A stretch of DNA of 64,000 nucleotides, taken from NCBI GenBank assembly GCA_038146985.1, contig JAYQSQ010000017.1, forward strand, positions 1-64,000, given 5' to 3'. Numbering within the stretch: the stretch's first letter is position 1; each line of letters begins with the position of its first letter. Below, piece by piece: positions 60,086-64,000 of the stretch. The position numbers and the translations under genes are program-made. Source of the stretch: JADHLJ01 sp038146985 (GTDB lineage Bacteria > Pseudomonadota > Alphaproteobacteria > Thalassobaculales > Thalassobaculaceae). Below the pieces are notes generated by a model. That model worked only from the letters and a program-made list of their open reading frames with translations, did not search any database and was not told the origin of the DNA.

Positions 60086-61837
60086 ATGCCCCGTGACAAA
60101 TCGGAATCCGCCGCCGCACGGGAGGAAGACACCGCGTCGACCGATCCGCTGGGACCCGAGGCGACGGCTATCTCGATGATGCTTCAGGATGAAGGCCCCT
60201 TGCATGGCTTTCAGGGGCCGGTCCTTCTCCTGAACCCGGAGCAGGAGGTTGTCGCCGGCAATCCCGCGGCGTTGAGTATCATCCACGGGATGATCGCCGG
60301 GACCCAGGATCGCCTTACGGCCTTCATCGGCACGGCCTTTTCCGGGAGCGTCACCTCGGACAGTCTCAAGATCTCCGATCCGGAACAGGGGGTGACCACC
60401 GATCTCGCCGCGATCCCGCTGGACGGCGGGGCCCATCTACTGCTGATGGGGCGGGATGTATCGCTTGATGACAACCTGCGCGCGACCCTGGTCGAATCGC
60501 GCCAGCGCTATAAGGACCTGGTGGAGATTTCATCCGACTTCGCCTGGGAGACCGGCGAGCGCGGTACCTTCGTCTTCGTCTCGCCGGGCGGCGCGCTGGG
60601 GTATGGCGCGGACGATCTTGTCGGCCAGGAAGCGGCAAGTTTCGTCGAGCGTCCCGAGGATGTCGATGTGGATCTGCCGTTCACGACCCGCCGGCCCATG
60701 TATGACGCGGAGTTCCGTTTCCGTCGCCCGGACGGGGAGTACGCGAACCTCATCGCCTCGGCTTTGCCGCTGCTCGACGAGCAAGGCGTCTGGCATGGCG
60801 TCCGAGGTGTCTGCCGCGATGTGACCGAGGCCCTGGCGCGCGACGCGGCCCTGGCCCGCTCGCAGAACCGGGAAAGGCTCATGGCCTATATCGTGCGCAC
60901 CATTCGCGACGAGATCGAGCCGGCGGCGATGCTGCGGTCCGCGACCATGGCGATCTCCCGGGCGCTCTCGGCGGACGGATGCCAGATCCTGCGCGCCGAC
61001 AGCCGTGGCGGGTTTCGCCAGGCGAGCACCTTCGGCGATCCTCCGGCGGACCCGGTGCTGAATCTGGGCCAAGCCATGGAAAGCCCGGCGGCGCGGGACA
61101 TGGGCGACTACAGGGCGATCGCGCACGCGACCCATTACCATCATACGGTCAATGGCGCGGTCCTGCTCTGGCGCCGGGCGCCGAGCCTGCCTTGGAACGA
61201 CGAGGAGGTCCGGCTCGTGATCGCCATCGCCGGCCAGGTCGGCATCGCGCTTCAGCAAGTCGCCACGCACGAGCAGATGGAGGAGTTGTCCACGACCGAT
61301 CCGATGACTGGCCTGCTGAACCGGCGCACTTTCAGCGAGCGGGTCCGGGCCCGTGTCGAACCCGGCGACGACAGGCGGGCGGTTGCCGGCGTTCTGGCCT
61401 ATGTCGATCTGGACAACTTCAAGCAGGTGAACGACAAGCTTGGCCATCAGGCTGGCGACGAAGCGCTGATCGCGGTCGCCAGAGCCTTGCGGTCCGCGGT
61501 CCGTACGGACGATCTCGTGGCCCGGTTGGGCGGCGACGAGTTCGCCGTCTGGCTCGACGGCGTCGATATCGCCCTGGCCGAAACACGGGCCCATGACCTG
61601 CTGTCGGACAAGGTGATTTTCGCGCCTTTCCTTGTGGATCCCGACCGGCCCTTGGGCATGTCGATCGGCCTTGCCGCGTTCGACCCAGAGAGCGGCGAGA
61701 CCTTGGAGGAACTGACCGCGCGCGCCGATGCCGCGATGTACGCCATCAAGCGCGGCGGCAAGAATGCCCTGGCGGTCGCTCCCGCCGCCGCGCCCCGAAG
61801 CGCGGACAAGGTTGCCGGCGGATCGTCTCGCTCATGA
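60086..61837 (+). CDS. PAS-GAF-GGDEF diguanylate cyclase
   Basis: A 583-aa cytoplasmic signalling protein without membrane segments. Two PAS-like regions cover about residues 45-130 and 145-265 (YKDLVEISSDFAWETGERG). A GAF-like part spans about 275-395, and the GGDEF domain about 400-570. The active site LGGDEFAVWL (GGDEF 482-486) is intact and the allosteric c-di-GMP I-site RTDD lies five residues before it, so it should make c-di-GMP with feedback inhibition. A GTG at 60050 would add 12 residues. The stop overlaps the DUF2336 start by 4 bases. Confidence 0.9.
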   Translation: MPRDKSESAAAREEDTASTDPLGPEATAISMMLQDEGPLHGFQGPVLLLNPEQEVVAGNPAALSIIHGMIAGTQDRLTAFIGTAFSGSVTSDSLKISDPEQGVTTDLAAIPLDGGAHLLLMGRDVSLDDNLRATLVESRQRYKDLVEISSDFAWETGERGTFVFVSPGGALGYGADDLVGQEAASFVERPEDVDVDLPFTTRRPMYDAEFRFRRPDGEYANLIASALPLLDEQGVWHGVRGVCRDVTEALARDAALARSQNRERLMAYIVRTIRDEIEPAAMLRSATMAISRALSADGCQILRADSRGGFRQASTFGDPPADPVLNLGQAMESPAARDMGDYRAIAHATHYHHTVNGAVLLWRRAPSLPWNDEEVRLVIAIAGQVGIALQQVATHEQMEELSTTDPMTGLLNRRTFSERVRARVEPGDDRRAVAGVLAYVDLDNFKQVNDKLGHQAGDEALIAVARALRSAVRTDDLVARLGGDEFAVWLDGVDIALAETRAHDLLSDKVIFAPFLVDPDRPLGMSIGLAAFDPESGETLEELTARADAAMYAIKRGGKNALAVAPAAAPRSADKVAGGSSRS

Positions 61838-63108
61838 GCACGCCCCGGCCCGGCGAGCCCGCCTATGAAGCGGCCATGCGGATCGCCGAAAGCGAGGATG
61901 CCGAGGAACGTCTGAAGCTGGCGTCGGGCGAGAATGTCGCGCCGGAAATCCTCTATTTCCTCGCCGAGGACGAAGACGCCCGGGTGCGCTTGGCCGTGGC
62001 CCGCAATCCGGCAACCCCGCGCCATGCCGACAGTTTTCTGTCGCGGGACGACGATATCGAGGTGCGTTCGGAACTGGCCGGGAAGATCGCCCGCCTCACC
62101 CCCGAACTCGGCGACGAGGAACGCGCGACGATCCGCAAGATGACGGTCGAGGTCCTGGAAACCCTGGCGCATGACGAAATGGCGCGGGTGCGTGCGATGA
62201 TCTCCACGACCCTGAAGGACGTGCCGATGGCGCCGCCCGAGGTGGTCAGCCGGGTGATCGAGACGCTGGCCCATGATAGTGACTTGTCGGTTTCCGGACC
62301 GTTGCTGGAGCACTCGCCGCTGCTCAGCGATGAGGTTCTGATAGAGATCATCGCCAGCCCGCCGGTTCAAGGCGCGGTGGCCGCGATTTCCCGGCGCTGG
62401 GAAGTGTCGACCGAGGTTTCCGACGCCATCATCGACACCGACGAAGAACCGGCCATCGTCTCGCTTCTGCGCAACGAGTCGGCGCAGATCCGAGAGGAGA
62501 CCCTGGACCGGCTGATCGAGACCGCGGCCAAGCGTCCCGGCCTGCATGAACCTTTGGTGCGCCGACCACGCCTGTCCTCCGCCAATGCGCTTAAACTGGC
62601 GAAGTTCGTCGCCTTGGCCTTGGTGGCGGAACTGAAGCGCCGAAATGAACTGGACGACCAAACCAGCGGGCTCCTCAGTGAGGAGCTGGCCCGGCGTATC
62701 GAGGAAGACCCGCAAGCCGCCATCGGCCTTGAAAGCGACAATGCGGTCGACGAGCGCAACTCCGCCGTCCGGTTGCACAACAACGGACAGTTGACGGACA
62801 AGATGGTGTCGGTCGCCCTGGCGTCCGGACCGCGGGCCTTCCTCATGGCGGCGCTGTCGCTTCGTTCGGGCCTGGACGAGCCGGTGGTCCACAGCCTGGT
62901 CAGTTCACGCAACGCGAAGGCGATGACCGCGCTTGCCTGGAAGGCCGGCCTGAACATGGCCTTTGCGCTGCAACTGCAACTCCGGCTCGGCAACATCGAA
63001 CCACGGAGCGCGATACGTCCGGACCAGGACGGCCGCTTCCCATTGACCGACGACGACATGAACTGGCAGATCGACCTTGTGGCCGACGGCGACTACGACG
63101 CGCCATGA
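61834..63108 (+). CDS. DUF2336 domain protein
   Basis: A 424-aa soluble protein with HEAT-like alpha-helical repeats (DEDARVRLAVARNPATPRHA; RVRAMISTTLKDVPMAPPEV) of the DUF2336 family common in Rhodospirillales and Rhizobiales. No catalytic motif is seen. The start overlaps the GGDEF gene (ATGA 61834-61837), so it is probably a signalling partner, which is inference. The 63109-63211 gap contains a 10-bp palindrome (CGTGATCACG) and no gene. Confidence 0.85.
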   Translation: MSTPRPGEPAYEAAMRIAESEDAEERLKLASGENVAPEILYFLAEDEDARVRLAVARNPATPRHADSFLSRDDDIEVRSELAGKIARLTPELGDEERATIRKMTVEVLETLAHDEMARVRAMISTTLKDVPMAPPEVVSRVIETLAHDSDLSVSGPLLEHSPLLSDEVLIEIIASPPVQGAVAAISRRWEVSTEVSDAIIDTDEEPAIVSLLRNESAQIREETLDRLIETAAKRPGLHEPLVRRPRLSSANALKLAKFVALALVAELKRRNELDDQTSGLLSEELARRIEEDPQAAIGLESDNAVDERNSAVRLHNNGQLTDKMVSVALASGPRAFLMAALSLRSGLDEPVVHSLVSSRNAKAMTALAWKAGLNMAFALQLQLRLGNIEPRSAIRPDQDGRFPLTDDDMNWQIDLVADGDYDAP

Positions 63109-63211
63109 CCAAGCGCGGCCCGTGTTTGCCCGCTCTCGAATTCCACAAGTTGGAGCATCTTCACATCTCTCGTCGTGATCACGATGTGATCGCGTTAAGA
63201 GGTGATCTGCT

Positions 63212-64000
63212 TTATGCCCGGATGATGGTGCCGTGCCCCTGGCTGGTGAAGAGCTCGAGCAGCACCGCGTGCGGCACCCGTCCATCGAGGATCACCGCCG
63301 CCTCGGCGCCGCGCTCGACGGCTTCGATGCAGGTCTCGACCTTCGGGATCATGCCGCCGGTGATCGTCCCGTCGGCCATCCGCGCGCGCGCCTCGGCCAC
63401 GGTGAGCTCGGGGATCAACTCCCGGTTTGAATCAAGCACGCCTTCCACGTCGGTCAGCATCAGCATCCGCCTGGCGTCGGAGGCGCCGGCGATGGCGCCC
63501 GCCGCCGTGTCGGCGTTGATGTTGTAGGTCTCGCCGTCATCGCCGAATCCCACCGGAGCGATCACCGGAATGAAGCCACCGGCGGCAAGCGTCTGCAGCA
63601 GCGAGACATCCACATCGCTCGGATCGCCTACGAAGCCGAGATCGACGATCTTCTCGATATTGCTGTCAGGATCGACCTTGGTACGGGTGAGCTTGGTAAC
63701 CTTGATCAGATTGGCGTCCTTGCCGGAAATCCCGACGGCGCGTCCGCCGGCCTCATTGATCGCCGCCGCGATGGACTTGTTGATGGATCCGGCCAGGACC
63801 ATCTCGACAATCTCGACGGTTGCACGATCGGTGACCCGCAGCCCGTCGATGAACTCGCTTTTGATCGCCATGCGTTTCAACATGTCGCCGATCTGCGGGC
63901 CGCCGCCATGCACGACCAGAGGATTGGAGCCGACCTGCTTCAGCAGCACCATGTCGGCGGCGAAGGTTTTGAAAAGATCCGGATCGCCCATGGCGTGGCC
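63212..64000 (-). CDS. argB: Acetylglutamate kinase ArgB (5' end outside window)
   Basis: At least 263 residues of an arginine-biosynthesis kinase that phosphorylates N-acetylglutamate. VVHGGGPQIGDML (substrate and ATP binding), INEAGGRAVGISGKDANLI, and the C-terminal DGTITGGMIPKVETC followed by GAEAAVILDGRVPHAVLLE are family hallmarks. The frame stays open to the right edge (GHAMGDPDLF), so roughly the first 35-40 residues are missing. It is convergent with the DUF2336 gene. Confidence 0.95.
   Translation of the reverse strand, partial: GHAMGDPDLFKTFAADMVLLKQVGSNPLVVHGGGPQIGDMLKRMAIKSEFIDGLRVTDRATVEIVEMVLAGSINKSIAAAINEAGGRAVGISGKDANLIKVTKLTRTKVDPDSNIEKIVDLGFVGDPSDVDVSLLQTLAAGGFIPVIAPVGFGDDGETYNINADTAAGAIAGASDARRMLMLTDVEGVLDSNRELIPELTVAEARARMADGTITGGMIPKVETCIEAVERGAEAAVILDGRVPHAVLLELFTSQGHGTIIRA

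Noticed and set aside
63160..63200. Palindrome CGTGATCACG between the DUF2336 gene and argB
   Set aside because: It lies between convergent gene ends, where an operator is unlikely, and a 10-bp palindrome can occur by chance.
1..64000. CRISPR arrays, prophage, insertion sequences, toxin-antitoxin or defence clusters
   Set aside because: I saw no regularly spaced repeats, integrase, transposase, Cas or capsid genes; the order is that of a core chromosome.

Overview
The window reads as ordinary chromosome of a high-GC alphaproteobacterium, most likely in or near Rhodospirillales. The evidence is the gene content: a DUF2336 protein, PAS_5 and phasin proteins, the succinylase lysine branch (dapC/D/E), sdhCDAB, petABC, an mnmC fusion, and a SAM-II type riboswitch in front of metY. 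The taxon is inferred from gene families and not from rRNA, which is absent. There is no phage, plasmid, transposase, CRISPR array or defence island.

Layout. 1-4.4 kb: 5' end of a tRNA (probably Gly), a prolyl-tRNA editing protein, a tight operon (thioredoxin-TPR, LON domain, Trm112, DUF971) and a convergent UbiH-type hydroxylase. 4.5-6.4 kb: glnK-amtB behind a sigma-54/IHF-like promoter, closed by a strong terminator. 6.5-12.6 kb: dapC-like aminotransferase, ftsK, lolA, a sterol-desaturase-like protein and a glutamine amidotransferase. 12.6-14.8 kb: a ThDP enzyme bracketed by two different inverted-repeat pairs. 14.8-18.3 kb: sdhCDAB on the minus strand with a recognisable promoter. 18.5-25.5 kb: a TcuA-like flavoprotein with a 12-bp palindrome upstream, a broken chaN, mnmC, an SDR enzyme and a broken TPR/glycosyltransferase gene. 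25.6-34.9 kb: accessory metabolism (cyclopropane fatty acid synthase, hydrolase, class II aldolase, amidase and others), CsaA, a phasin and a TetR regulator. 35-46.7 kb: proC, ybjN, ubiK, hldD, lgt, midA, pgeF, an M24-fold protein, a lipoprotein, prs, rplY, pth and ychF. 46.8-50.8 kb: dienelactone hydrolase, a MetE-core-like protein, a TPR protein, a GST and mtnP. 50.9-55.7 kb: petABC, trmL and metY with its riboswitch. 55.8-64 kb: truA, dapE, dapD, a HAD nucleotidase, a GGDEF protein, a DUF2336 protein and the 3' part of argB.

Pathway links: dapC, dapD and dapE make meso-diaminopimelate. metY (SAM-II controlled), the MetE-like protein and mtnP belong to methionine and sulfur metabolism. sdh and pet are respiratory complexes II and III. 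glnK-amtB handles ammonium.

The most important caution is sequence quality. Seven conserved genes are interrupted: chaN, the TPR/glycosyltransferase gene, petA, petB, trmL and metY by single-base indels, and dapE by an in-frame amber codon. Repairing the indels restores family-typical lengths, and several of these genes are normally needed, so consensus errors are more likely than decay. I did not find a convincing undescribed system. The best non-coding signals are the metY riboswitch with its attenuator, the glnK promoter region, the dispersed repeats and the palindrome upstream of the tcuA-like gene.
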